From contig OX439005.1 of the NCBI GenBank assembly GCA_949316495.1, forward strand, positions 3,195,001 to 3,259,000: a stretch of DNA of 64,000 nt, given 5' to 3'. This stretch comes from Amphiduros pacificus. Lineage: Eukaryota > Annelida > Polychaeta > Phyllodocida > Hesionidae. Numbering within the stretch: position 1 is the stretch's first letter; every line of letters begins with the position of its first letter. The notes beneath the pieces were generated by a model. That model was not told where the DNA came from, searched no databases, and was given only the letters and a program-made list of their open reading frames with translations. Below, in pieces: positions 10,870 to 22,318 of the stretch. Position numbers and translations under genes: made by a program.

Positions 10870-13800
10870 ATGAAGGCTTTCCTGCTGACCACGGGCAGCT
10901 TGATGCTGACAGCGGGAGTGCTCGCCAATGCCTACATCCAGAAAAAGCAGTTTTATCCTTCGGTTGTTTATATAACTAAGTCAAATCCGAGCATGGCGGT
11001 AAGTCATTTTCTGCCCAGTCTGATTTGGACACATCAGCACTTGGACTTGGAGCAATAACAAGATGTAATTAAGGCTCATTTAGCAATCAAGTAAAATCCC
11101 CTGTCAATTGACCACCAATTTAATATTGAAATTATTGCAATATCAAAACACTGTGAAAACGAAACAGAAAATACTTTAAGTATAAATTGTAAACAGCTGG
11201 TTTGTCACTAAATTATACTAAATATCAGCTGTCATGTTTCATAATTTGCATAAATGTTAATTATACTTCAGTATATTTACTGCTGTGCAATTTATTTCCA
11301 CTGATTAATTAGACTGGTAGTAGCTACATGCGAACTCTCTTGATCTCGTCCCAGTATAATCAGTGACAGAAAACTGGTTGATGAATGATGTTGTGAGTCT
11401 CAAGGCACAGGCATAATAAACGTTAACAACCAATGTTTGCAACATTGGTTAATATGTTTCTTGCCCTTAGAAGCCTTAACCTATTTTAATGAGTCAAATA
11501 ATAAAATATATTGAAGAAAAAGAATACAAAAGAATACAAAGTTGCTGTCCTCGGGAAAATTTGCTTAGATTTTGAACACTGCTCACAGTCTGTGAAAAAC
11601 ACAAATGCACATGGGTTAAGATAGGTAAACATCCTGTTTGACTGAGTTGCACGGCTGACTTTTTATTGATTGAGTCTATTGCAAGCGTACTTCCGCTTTT
11701 GTGAACATGTGGTTTTGCTCGAAATTATGTCATGGTCAAGTGTACATGAATACATGGAAATGAAACAGGAATTGGTTCACCCGTGCTGACTTTTTGCTGT
11801 TTTCCGAATATGTTCAAACCATCTGTGACGTCGGACCCATTTTGATAATTCAAATTTATAGAAAGATGATATCATTTCATAGATGGGAACCCAAAGTGAC
11901 TTTTAAAAAGGAATAAACCAATCTGCAAAACTATATTTATATTTAGACAGACACTTCAATGAGACTTTATACTTCCGCTGATGATGTTTTATAGGTCAGG
12001 CTTTTGAATATTTTGTATTATATGCATCAGATTCTTACACCACACTTCAATTCACAGCTTGTACTTGGTCATTCTTTATAGAGAACGGGTTGCCTGTGTC
12101 AAATTCTTGAAGATATTATATCTTACCATTGCGATCAAATAGAATCACCAAAGTGTTGACACTTCTGATGAATATCTCAGATTGTTTTGTTCCATTCTCC
12201 TGGCCACTGTTTATTTGTTTTTGATATACCTTGCACTAAAAATAAATTGATATGACAATCACCAAATGGTCCTAAATTTGGAGGGATATATCACAATCTG
12301 AACAAAAACCACACATTGTACCATATGATGATAGACTTTTTAAGGTGCACTGAATAAAGTAAAAGAGTGGCCAACCTTATTTTCTTTTTTCCGTTTTGTT
12401 GGTCCTCAATTTACTTATATTATTGGCAAAATTGCTGTCTGTTTCAGGTTTTGTACTTGCAAGCTTTTGTTCTGGTCATTTTGCTGGGGAAAATGATGAG
12501 AAAATTATTCTTTGGGCAGTTGAGAGCTGCTGAAATGGAGGTAAGTTTCCTGATCATCACCAAAAAAAAATATATGATATGCATTTATTTCATGCACAAA
12601 ACAGTAGATCTAGCGCTATGAACAGACCTTGTCTGGTATCAGCACTATACAAATTTTATTATTATTATTATTAGATCTGTGCAAAGTTATTCATAAATGT
12701 GATATACATTATTGCCTTATGTTTTCAGCACTTAATAGAGAGATCGTGGTATGCCGTTACAGAAACATGTCTGGCATTCACAGTGTTTCGAGATGATTTC
12801 AGTCCAAGATTTGTTGGTCTCTTCACGTTTCTGCTATTCCTTAAATGTTTTCACTGGCTCGCAGAAGACAGAGTAGATTATGTAAGTGCCATGGAATCTG
12901 ATTATCCATGTTAATCAGTTGTTTGTCTCTGTATTTCCCTAGCTTGGATCCCATTACTTGAATACCATCTGTGTGTTGGAATTTACTTGAAAGAAGGATG
13001 GGTTATGTCAGGAATATATAAAGCTGCTAACTATCTAGAGTCATAAATAACACAGAATAAAAAATGACCCCTTTTCCAATCCCATTGGGATAATTGCTTG
13101 AATACAAAAGAAGATATACCATAAAATTGGTAATATGTCAGGTTATGATCACTGAAACATTAGATTTAAATATATGGATCGAAATGATCACTCAAAAAGT
13201 CAGATTTTAAATTTTATTTCAGGGATATAATTTTGATTCATTTTCTATTGCAGATGGAGAGAAGTCCAATGATATCATGGAAATTTCATATCAGAGTTAT
13301 ATGTAAGTGAAATTTTCTGTACCGCATTTGAAACAAGCACAAATAATGAATGTGCTAATTTTGTTTTGTAAGTGATAAATCAACATAACAATTGAAATGT
13401 CAAGGAAAATCTTAATTTTAAAATTGTTGATATGCAATATCAAATATGCCCACATGTTTGCCAATTTAAAAAAAAATCACTCTTTAACAGATCAATAAAA
13501 TTTGCTCATCATTTCATGATCTTTTTATGCTGTTTGAGGGGCTTTGCTCACTGTTCAATGTTTATATATTTTCAGCCCTGTTAGCATTTTTGGGAGTATT
13601 AGATGTGTATTTTATCAACCACGCTTACTACAGCACACTGATCAAGGGCGCATCTGTTCAGCTAGTGTTTGGTTTTGAGGTAAGATCCAGATTATATTCG
13701 TAACAATTATCCACCATATTATCCCTTAAATGACCCTCCAATATAGTGCCATTGATTGGTGTTAACATGATGCCAGGGCCAACAACAGATATTTTGCAAA

Positions 13801-16800
13801 AAAATGGACCAGTTATTCATATTACATAATGTAAGCATCTAAACCTATACTTCACCAAGCTCTCATTCTAGTGATACCTCAGCAGATTGCAAAAGAGTTT
13901 TAAATGTTTTAGGAGATCAGAGCTGTATGGTCAGAAGTGATTAATGATACGCCTAGAATACAAATAATGTGGCTCCTTATTTTGGTTTGATCATAGTGAA
14001 AAAGTAAAGTGAAGTTCAATATTTTAGTTAGTGATCAGATTTTGTTATTTTTCAGTATGCCATATTGCTGACGGTGGTGATGACAATATTTGTGAAGTAC
14101 GTCCTACACACCATAGATCTACAGAGTGAGAATCCGTGGGAGAGCAAGGCGGTCTACATGCTCTACACTGACCTCGTGCTAGGTATGCAGCTCGATTCTA
14201 ACCCTAATTTATATAAACATTCCTATTGTATTACCATGTCATGTCCATCAATATTTCATTTAATACCAGTAACCATTTCTCCAGTTTTAAGAATAAGTGT
14301 GAGTTAAAAAAAGTGAAAATTTTGAACCCTTTTCAAGTAGTGCACTGATATGCATGTAGAATTTATCCAATACATTAGAATGTAGCCTCATGAACTCATC
14401 TAGATTAGAGATTAACTCTTGTTTGTACTCTCTGCTTGTTTGCCAACTGCCTGTTTCAGGGCTATGCCTTGTGCTAAAAAAGAAAAATAGATTAGAGATT
14501 AAGCAGCAGAGATTTAAGGATTGTGATAGTGTTAATCCAGGATAAGGTGGCGCTCTATGTTCTTATGTTATATATATATAGATGTGTATTTGTTGCAGGG
14601 TTCATCAAGGTGGTGCTCTATGTTCTATGTTCTATATATAGATGTGTGTTTGTTACAAGGTTCATCAAGGTGGTGCTCTATGTTCTATGTTATATATATA
14701 GATGTGTGTTTGTTACAAGGTTCATCAAGGTGGTGCTCTATGTTCTATGTTATATATATAGATGTGTGTTTGTTGCAGGGTTCATCAAGGTGGTGCTCTA
14801 TGTTCTATGTTATATATATAGATGTGTGTTTGTTACAAGGTTCATCAAGGTGGTGCTCTATGCTCTATGTTATATATATAGATGTGTGTTTGTTCCAGGG
14901 TTCATCAAGGTGGTGCTCTATGTTCTATGTTATATATATAGATGTGTGTTTGTTGCAGGGTTCATCAAGGTGGTGCTCTACGTTCTCTTCCTGGCTATCA
15001 TGATCAAGGTGCACACTTTCCCACTGTTTGCCATCAGACCCATGTATCTCACAATGAGGTAAACCACAACTTTCTTATTGTGCAACATTAGATAAAAAGG
15101 GTGATCACAAAATGTCTACTATTTTCATTGCCATCTACTTATTTTTTAATTTTTAAAAAAGTAAAAAAAATTAACACAGAAAACTTATTCTCTGCTTGTA
15201 ACCCTGCTTTATATTCCAGTGACAAATCAGACATCTCAAAAATAGCATTACGATCATATTAAGGAATAAGATTCTTTGTCGTGCTCTGATTTTTTTCCCC
15301 CCAAGAGATTTATCGCATTGTATAAACATGTTTTTCCTTGTTATTGCAGAGCCTTCAAGAAAGCCCTGAATGATGTGATCATGTCCAGGAGAGCCATCAG
15401 GAATATGAACACACTGTACGTCTACCATATTCTATATCCTACATAGATTTTATGCTCGTCTCTTATATACAAGGATTGTGTGGTGATAGCGTTGCAATTT
15501 TTTTAAAAGCTGCTGAATTTTGAACTTGTTCTGAATTTTTTGGAAGTTTTGCTATGTCGGATGTATGAGATTTTTTCCCTTTTCACAACAGGATGGTTTA
15601 CATTCCAGCGACAATAATTGCATTTATTGAGTTGTTTTTTTTATGATATATAAATTTACCTTAAGGGATCCTTCAGGGGTCACACTGGCAAATTGATGAA
15701 TTATTTATTTACATTTTGTGTTTTTTGAACCATGTAAAATTTTCAATTTCATTTGGCCAAATAAATTGAATTCTAATTTTTAAAGTAGGTTTTGGCAAAC
15801 ATAAACATATTTCTTAAATTACTGGTTTCATCGGGCATTATGATCATATATATCAATGCAACACCAACCATTTATTGTTTAAGTGCACCTCTGATCAGTT
15901 TTGGTAGAGCAGTGATGAAAGTCTTTAGGAAATAACCTGAATTTAGTTTTTTTTTCTTCAAATGTGAAATTCAAAATGGTCTGAACTCAGTCAGAAACAT
16001 CAAAAAATGACGTTTCTGAAAGGGGGTAGGGGTATCTTCAGGTTAATTTTTGAGGGTTCCAGGTTTTTTCCTGAATGCTGTTTTTTTCATCACTGGTAGT
16101 GTCAAATTAGTTTCAAATTGATTAAATATTTCATGCCCCAATGATGAGATGTTTATTAAGCTGATATATAAGGAGATATTTGAGATATAATGCTGTGATG
16201 TGCAGATATCCGGATGCGACGGAAGAGGACCTGCAGTCAGGAGATAACGTGTGCATCATCTGTCGCGAGGAGATGACGCAGGGATGTAAGAAGCTGCCGT
16301 GTAACCATATCTTCCACACCAACTGTCTGAGGTCGTGGTTCCAGCGCCAGCAGACCTGCCCCACGTGCCGCATGGACGTGCTCCGCCAGCAGCCGCAACG
16401 CAGGACGCAACAACCACAGCAACAGCAACAGCAAAATCAACAGCCTCAGCAACAGCAGAATCAACAACAACCACAGCCTAACGCAGGTAACTTCAAAATG
16501 TTCATCATTCTACCTTTGGTGATATCTGAACTAAATTAATGGATAGTAACATTTCTTAGATATCAGAATTTTTTGATAGACCTATAGCAGTTTTTGATTG
16601 AGCTATCAATTCTTTCGTTTTTATATTATATTTTATATCTTGTTCTTGAATTCAGCATAGATCTGATCAATTTTATTGCCAATTTGAAGTTGATTGGATA
16701 TGGTATTATTGATCAATTTTATTGCCAATTTGAAGTTGATTGGATATGGTATTATTGATCAATTTTATTGCACATTTTAAGTTGATCGGATATGGTATTA

Positions 16801-19800
16801 TTGTTCAATTTTATTGCACATTTGAGGTTGATCGGATATGGTTTTATTTTTCAGTGCCACCATTCTTCCCAGGATTCCCCGGTTTCCCTGGCTGGGCCCC
16901 TCAACAACAGCAGCAACCACAAGCAGGTAAATGCCAGCAAAACAATAGTGTTACAAAACTGCTCCGAACTTTCTTATTCCTCTTCCTAACATATTAGTCT
17001 CTGATCAATATGTCCTTTCAGCATTGAAATTTGAAATGTCTGAGAAAATATATGATACAAGAATAAAGTTTTCTTAATAATTCTGCCTATGTATAAGATA
17101 AGTTAATATACTTCCTATATTTCCTGTGCAGCACCAGCCACACCGTCTACCCCAGTGACACCTGGTGCCATGCCATCCACTCCAGGAACACCAGGTGGCA
17201 CCACTCCGGCTGCCATGCCACCGTTTATGATGATGCCTCCTTTTATGATGATGCCACCATTTGGTAAATATCCCTTTTTTTACATTCAGCTGATTTATCA
17301 GACTCAGCTATCATAATGTTAAAAGTGATAAAAAGATAAATAAAAGTGATAAGTTACGGGAAAACATTAGCTCATCACATTGTGCTGCAAATATGAATAT
17401 ATGTTGGTGTGTCTCTGTCGGTGTCATTTTTTTTGTAAGCACGATAACTTTTGCTAAAACATTCTGGATTCCTTACAAACTTAGTATTTTAACTCTTTTG
17501 GGAAGTGTTTTTAGTGAGTTCAACCATGACCATTTTGTTCTTATATTATTACTCATTTGGTCCAATATAACTAAATGAACAAATAAACTGACAAACATCT
17601 GGAAAAAAAATATAAACCTTACGTAGGGATTTAAGTTCTCCTTCATTCCCATTGACCATTTTTGTCAAGGGCTTGTACTCTACCTCCCACAAAAATACCA
17701 TGCTTCAAAAAAATTTCTCTTGATTAATGAAATTATCTGTGCACAGTGAGCATATGCACAACATTTACACAGATAACTTCTTGGAAATGCCTCCATAAGT
17801 AGTTCCCTAGTTTTGTGATTATTTTATTGTTTTATCAATAATAGTGATATAGAATTAGAGTTTTTATATTTCAAACATATCAAATATTGCAATAATTTTA
17901 TATTGTCAAATAAAACCAAGATTTGAATGAAGAAATATGTGTAATAATAGTGTGTGGTGGTTTGACCACCATTTTAAGACACGTGAAAGTGACCACACAC
18001 CCCACTAATCTCAGCAAGCGAGTGTTCTCAGCAGGACGCCAGCTCACATTTTTAATCTTCCCCACTGGTACTCTGACCAGACACTTTCCTCTTCATGTGA
18101 GGTACTTTGGGGGAAAACATATCATGATATTACAATATATTGTCAGTCACTATGGTAAGCATTAAGTTCCAAATCCACATTCACAGACTTGTAACAGACA
18201 AAGTCAATGTCAGGGAGAGCTACAAAACTATCCAGGTCATCTGAAGAAACAATCTATCCAGACAGAAAAGCAATCAGCTTGATATTGACCATGAAGGGAC
18301 CCAGGGGGATTAGTATGTATCATATATGACACAGCAAATACTTAATTATTCTTACTATTTCAAATCCCCTTTGTTGGCCTCTCACAGCCAAATACAGCTC
18401 AAGAATGGGGATCACTTTTTCACCTTTCAAATAAGGCAGCCAAGATAGCTCAGTGAGTAGAGTTGAGTGTTGGATTTGTATTGAATAGGTTAATGGAAGG
18501 GTGATAATGCTCAGGGTTCAGTGTTCAAACCCTGCTGGGGACAAAAAAATATGTGGTCATGATATTGATAATTTGAGGAGACGTACATGGCAAGACAGCA
18601 TCAGGGATGAGGAGACAGACCGGGACCGAAGATGAGAGAATGGACACCGTCAGGGATGAGGAGACATGCTGGCACCAGAGATGAGAGGATGGACGTGGCA
18701 GGACAGCATCAGGGATGAGAGGATGGACATGGCAGGACAGCGTCAGGGATAAGGAGACAAGCCGGCACCAGAGATGAGAGGATGGACATGGCAGGACAGC
18801 GTCAGGGATGAGGGGACAGGCTGGCACCAGGGATGAGAGGATGGACATGACAGGACAGCATCAGGGATGAGGAGACAGACTGGCACCAGGGATGAGAGGA
18901 TGGACATGGCAGGACAGCGTCAGGGATGAGGAGACAGGTCGGCACCAGAGATGAGAGGATGGACATGACAGGACAGCATCGGGGATGATAGGATGGACAT
19001 GGCAGGACAGCATCAGGGATGAGGAGACAGACTGGCACCAGAGATGAATGACAGCATCAGGGATGAGGAGACTAAGCGGGACCAGAGATGAGAGGATGGA
19101 CATGGCAGGACAGCATCAGGGATGAGAGGATGGACATGGCAGGACAGCATCGGGGATGAGAGGATGGACATGGCAGGACAGCATCGGGGATGAGAGGATG
19201 GACATGGCAGGACAGCATCGGGGATGATAGGATTGACATGACAGGACAGCACCAGGGATGAGGAGACAAACTTGCAACAGAGATGAGAGGATGGACATGG
19301 CAGGACAGCGATGAGGAATGAGACAAGAGATGATAGATCGGCCTTCAGAAATGAACCAAGGAATATGGCTGTATTTATTAATATGGCTCATACCACAGAT
19401 TATTACAGTACCTTTTGTGACACTTGTCACAAAGTTTATCATGAGTTATTTGGCTTTCGTACCTGTGGCTGAGACGAACAACATCTATGTTTTCAAAAGT
19501 TATTCTCTGTCATATGATGCATACATTAGTACTAGTTTTTTTAGCATATTCAATAGATAGTGACTCAGTAGAATAAGATGGTGATAAGATATTAAAGCAT
19601 AGATGCATGTTTTTCAGGCATCCCTCCCCCGATGCCTCCCCCAGACTTCAGTGGGATGACCGCAGAGGAGCTTCACTCCATGGAAGGGCAGGAGAGACAG
19701 CACGTGGAAGCCAGAATACAGTGTCTGAAGAATATCCAAACTTTACTAGATGCAGCAGTTTTACAGATGCAACAGTATTCTACAGTCACGTCATCTTTAG

Positions 19801-21618
19801 GGTGAGTAAATAATAAAATTATTCTCTAGTCGCATCATATTTTAGGGTGAGTACATTGTTCTCTAGTCGCATCATATTTTAGGGTGAGTACATTGTTCTC
19901 CAGTCGCATCATAGTTTAGGGTGAGTACATAGTTCTCTAGTTACATCATAGTTTAGGGTGAGTACATAGTTCTCTCGTCACATCATAGTTTAGGGTGAGT
20001 ACATTGCTCTCTCGTCACATCATAGTTTAGGGTGAGTACATTGTTCTCTAGTCGCATCATAGTTTAGGGTGAGTACATTGTTCTCCAGTCGCATCATAGT
20101 CTAGGGTGAGTACATAGTTCTCTAGTTACATCATAGTTTAGGGTGAGTACATAGTTCTCTCGTCACATCATAGTTTAGGGTGAGTACATAGTTCTCTAGT
20201 CGCATCATAGTTTAGGGTGAGTACATTGTTCTCTAGTCACATCATAGTTTAGAGTGAGTACATTGTTCTCTAGTCGCATCATAGTTTAGGGTGAGTACAT
20301 TGTTCTCCAGTCGCATCATAGTTTAGGGTGAGTACATAGTTCTCCAGTTGCATCATAGTTTAGGGTGAGTACATAGTTCTCTAGTCGCATCATAGTTTAG
20401 GTTGAGTACATTGTTCTCTAGTCGCATCATAGTTTAGGGTGAGTACATAGTTCTCTAGTCGCCTCATAGTTTAGGGTGAGTACATTGTTCTCCAGTCGCA
20501 TCATATTTTAGGGTGAGTACATAGTTCTCCAGTTGCATCATAGTTTAGGGTGAGTACATTGTTCTCTAGTCACATCATAGTTTAGGGTGAGTACATTGTT
20601 CTCTAGTCGCATCATAATTTAGGGTGAGTACATTGTTCTCCAGTCGCATCATAGTTTAGGGTGAGTACATTGTTCTCTAGTCGCATCATAGTTTAGGGTG
20701 AGTACATTGTTCTCTAGTCACATCATAGTTTAGGGTGAGTACATTGTTCTCTAGTCACATCATAGTTTAGGGTGAGTAGTACATTGTTCTCTAGTCGCAT
20801 CATAGTTTAGGGTGAGTACATTGTTCTCTAGTCGCATCATAGTTTAGGGTGAGTACATTGTTCTCTAGTCACATCATAGTTTAGGGTGAGTACATTGTTC
20901 TCTAGTCGCATCATAGTTTAGGGTGAGTACATTGTTCTCTAGTCACATCATAGTTTAGGGTGAGTACATTGTTCTCTAGTCACATCATAGTTTAGGGTGA
21001 GTACATTGTTCTCTAGTCACATCATAGTTTAGGGTGAGTATGTTGTTGTAGAGTTGCATCATATTTTGGGGTGCGCACAGGAAGATGCACCATTTGGATT
21101 TTTGTCAGATGGGATAAAAGATCACATAATTACCAATAACTCATCATATAATCTAAAATAGATCAATATATTATTCTGAGTTGCATGTATAAACATTTAC
21201 AGGCACAGCATAGGAATTATACTTATATTATGCAAATTTCTTCTTCCAAATAGAATGTAAACAAATTGATAGTTTCAATTCCAAGGAGAATGATAACAAT
21301 TCATGGGATCATTATTGGGTAGTAAAAGTGCGTGTCTGGAATATAACAGAGTATTTATTTATTATTATATAAAACTTTATTGAACATTAATACAGACTCA
21401 AAACAAAATATATAAGTGTATTGTTATATTTTAGGCAGACAGCCCCAACCTCAAATAACAGCCAAGCAGCATCCACGTCAGCACCGTCTTCAGGGAACAA
21501 ATCTGACGCTCCTCCAGGGGGCAGTACCAGTACATCGAACCCCACCGTGATACCCTCTGTGACAAAGTCCGCTCCTGCAGCCACCAAAAGTGATACACCT
21601 GCCAAGGAAGATACATTA

Positions 21619-21707
<89 letters not shown>

Positions 21708-22318
21708 TAACAATAACAATAATAATAATAATAATAATAACAATAATAATAATAATAATAATAATAACAATAATAACAATTATAACAATTATAACAATTA
21801 TAATAATTATAATAATAAACATTTATATAGCGCCATTTCAAACAATGTCTGCTCGTAGCGCTTAGTAGGTACACTATTAAAAAATATCAAACAAGCAAAA
21901 TAAGGTCTGGATTTTAATAATTTTAAATTTCATCATAAAAGCTCTGATATGAGGCTGTCTGTTCATAACACTCAAATATTACACTGCTTTAGATTTATGA
22001 TTCCTGTAGTACATGAGATGTTGCTAGATGACACAAACCAGAAATAAATTTGTTTGTTTTGTAGTTTTTATAGATTCTTCTTTTTGTGCAACAAATAAAA
22101 CTTTATGCATGTATTTATATTCATGGTGATTAATTGATGTCTTAGCAGATTATAGTGGCTTGGAAGGAGCTACAGGCTTTTCTCCGCCAACAGAGGAAGC
22201 AATGCCGTCGTGGAGAGATGACGGCGAAGATCGGGAGAATATGCGACGACGGAGACTGCAGCGGTTCGGGGAAGGTGCACGGAGGAAAGACGAGGGAGCA
22301 GATCTGGAGCTCGACTGA
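10870..22318 (+). CDS. SYVN1: HRD1/synoviolin ER ubiquitin ligase, complete
   Basis: Fourteen exons: 10870-10998, 12448-12540, 12729-12881, 13254-13302, 13576-13679, 14056-14182, 14959-15058, 15350-15415, 16206-16486, 16855-16926, 17132-17263, 19618-19801, 21435-21619 and 22149-22318. Phases agree throughout and give 614 residues (human 617). HRD1 is the ER-membrane RING E3 of ER-associated degradation, working with SEL1L, HERP and derlins. The N-terminal half is the multi-pass membrane domain, with family motifs QFYPSVVYITKS, SWYAVTETCLAFTVFRDDF and HTFPLFAIRPMYL. The RING-H2 spans about 290-328 with C290, C293, C306, H308, H311, C314, C325 and C328. A glutamine-rich then proline-rich linker follows. 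Next comes the conserved helix beginning MTAEELHSMEGQERQH (exon 12) and the basic tail RRRRLQRF. The start at residue MKAFLL is chosen by homology; an in-frame ATG 33 bases upstream would add 11 residues. Confidence 0.98.
12605..12678 (-). mobile_element. Short (AAT)n-tailed element with 7-bp duplication
   Basis: About 60 bp between two copies of TAGATCT (12605-12611 and 12672-12678). Read on the minus strand it has an AAT tract, then GTATAGTGCT, then GTCTGTTCATAGCGCT. The same order of parts occurs at 21620-21865. It lies in SYVN1 intron 2. The repeat at its ends supports insertion; the mechanism is unknown. Confidence 0.6.
14532..15000 (+). repeat. 60-bp array across SYVN1 exon 7 acceptor
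   Basis: Seven units of exactly 60 bp occupy 14581-15000, preceded by a degenerate partial unit at 14532-14580. Each contains a TATATATATA run, a pyrimidine/T-rich stretch, a 3' splice site and the first 25-28 bases of exon 7 (GGTTCATCAAGGTGG). The last unit runs into the genuine exon at 14959. The acceptor is intact (CAG|GG) in units 1, 4, 6 and 7 and altered to CAAGG in units 2, 3 and 5. The reading frame of exon 7 stays open through all units. Confidence 0.97.
15910..16095. mobile_element. MITE copy 2, CAGTGATGAAAGTC inverted ends
   Basis: A reverse-oriented copy of the 4817-5000 element in SYVN1 intron 8, about 186 bp. It has the same left end CAGTGATGAAAGTC and the right end CATCACTG. 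The flanks GTAGAG and GTAGTG could be a decayed target duplication. It has no open frame. Confidence 0.7.
16665..16848 (+). repeat. 46-bp array ending at SYVN1 exon 10 acceptor
   Basis: Four units of about 46 bp (GATCAATTTTATTG, then TTGAAGTTGAT, then GGATATGGTATTATT). The last unit merges into the TTTTATTTTTCAG acceptor at 16854, so the branch-point region of exon 10 lies inside repeated DNA. Confidence 0.85.
18432..18545 (+). mobile_element. tRNA-derived SINE-like sequence
   Basis: It contains a polymerase III A-box-like TAGCTCAGTGAGTAGAG and, about 60 bases later, a B-box-like GGTTCAGTGTTCAAACCC, followed by GGGACAAAAAAAT. The spacing is wider than in most tRNAs and no clean cloverleaf forms, so a tRNA-derived SINE head or decayed tRNA copy is more likely than a working tRNA. 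It sits in SYVN1 intron 11, just before a minisatellite. Confidence 0.55.
18575..19320 (+). repeat. 34- to 61-bp minisatellite in SYVN1 intron 11
   Basis: About 745 bp of units built on GACAGCATCAGGGATGAG and AGGATGGACATGGCAG, with a longer form that inserts GGAGACAGACTGGCACCAG. It is purine-rich on the plus strand. It ends about 300 bp before exon 12 and touches no splice site. Long open frames over it are a by-product of the repeat. Confidence 0.95.
19783..21072 (+). repeat. 37-bp array across SYVN1 exon 12 donor
   Basis: About 33 units of about 37 bp. Each unit carries TCATAGTTTAGG followed by GTGAGTACATTGTTCTCTAG. The last 18-19 coding bases of exon 12 (AGTCACGTCATCTTTAGG) and its donor GTGAGT are the first member, so the array repeats an exon/intron border. 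Practically every unit keeps a strong donor. Later units drift only at single positions (A/G in AGTCRCATC). Confidence 0.97.
21617..21871 (+). mobile_element. (TAA)n-tailed element at SYVN1 exon 13 donor
   Basis: About 200 bp of (TAA/CAA)n starts at the second base of intron 13. It is followed by ATTTATATAGCGCC and GTCTGCTCGTAGCGCT. TAGGTA occurs at 21617-21622, spanning the last exon bases and the donor, and again at 21866-21871 just past the element: a likely 6-bp target duplication. It shares its layout with the 12605-12678 element. Confidence 0.65.

Noticed and set aside
10614-10928. 104-codon minus-strand frame opposite SYVN1 exon 1
   Set aside because: It is antisense to a secure coding exon and its promoter, with no family features.
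18432-18545. Functional tRNA gene
   Set aside because: A- and B-box-like words are present, but spacing is too long and the stems do not pair cleanly; called SINE-like instead.
21387-21874. Poly-leucine, poly-asparagine and poly-tyrosine frames
   Set aside because: They are translations of the (TAA)n tract after the SYVN1 exon 13 donor; only the part to 21619 is coding.
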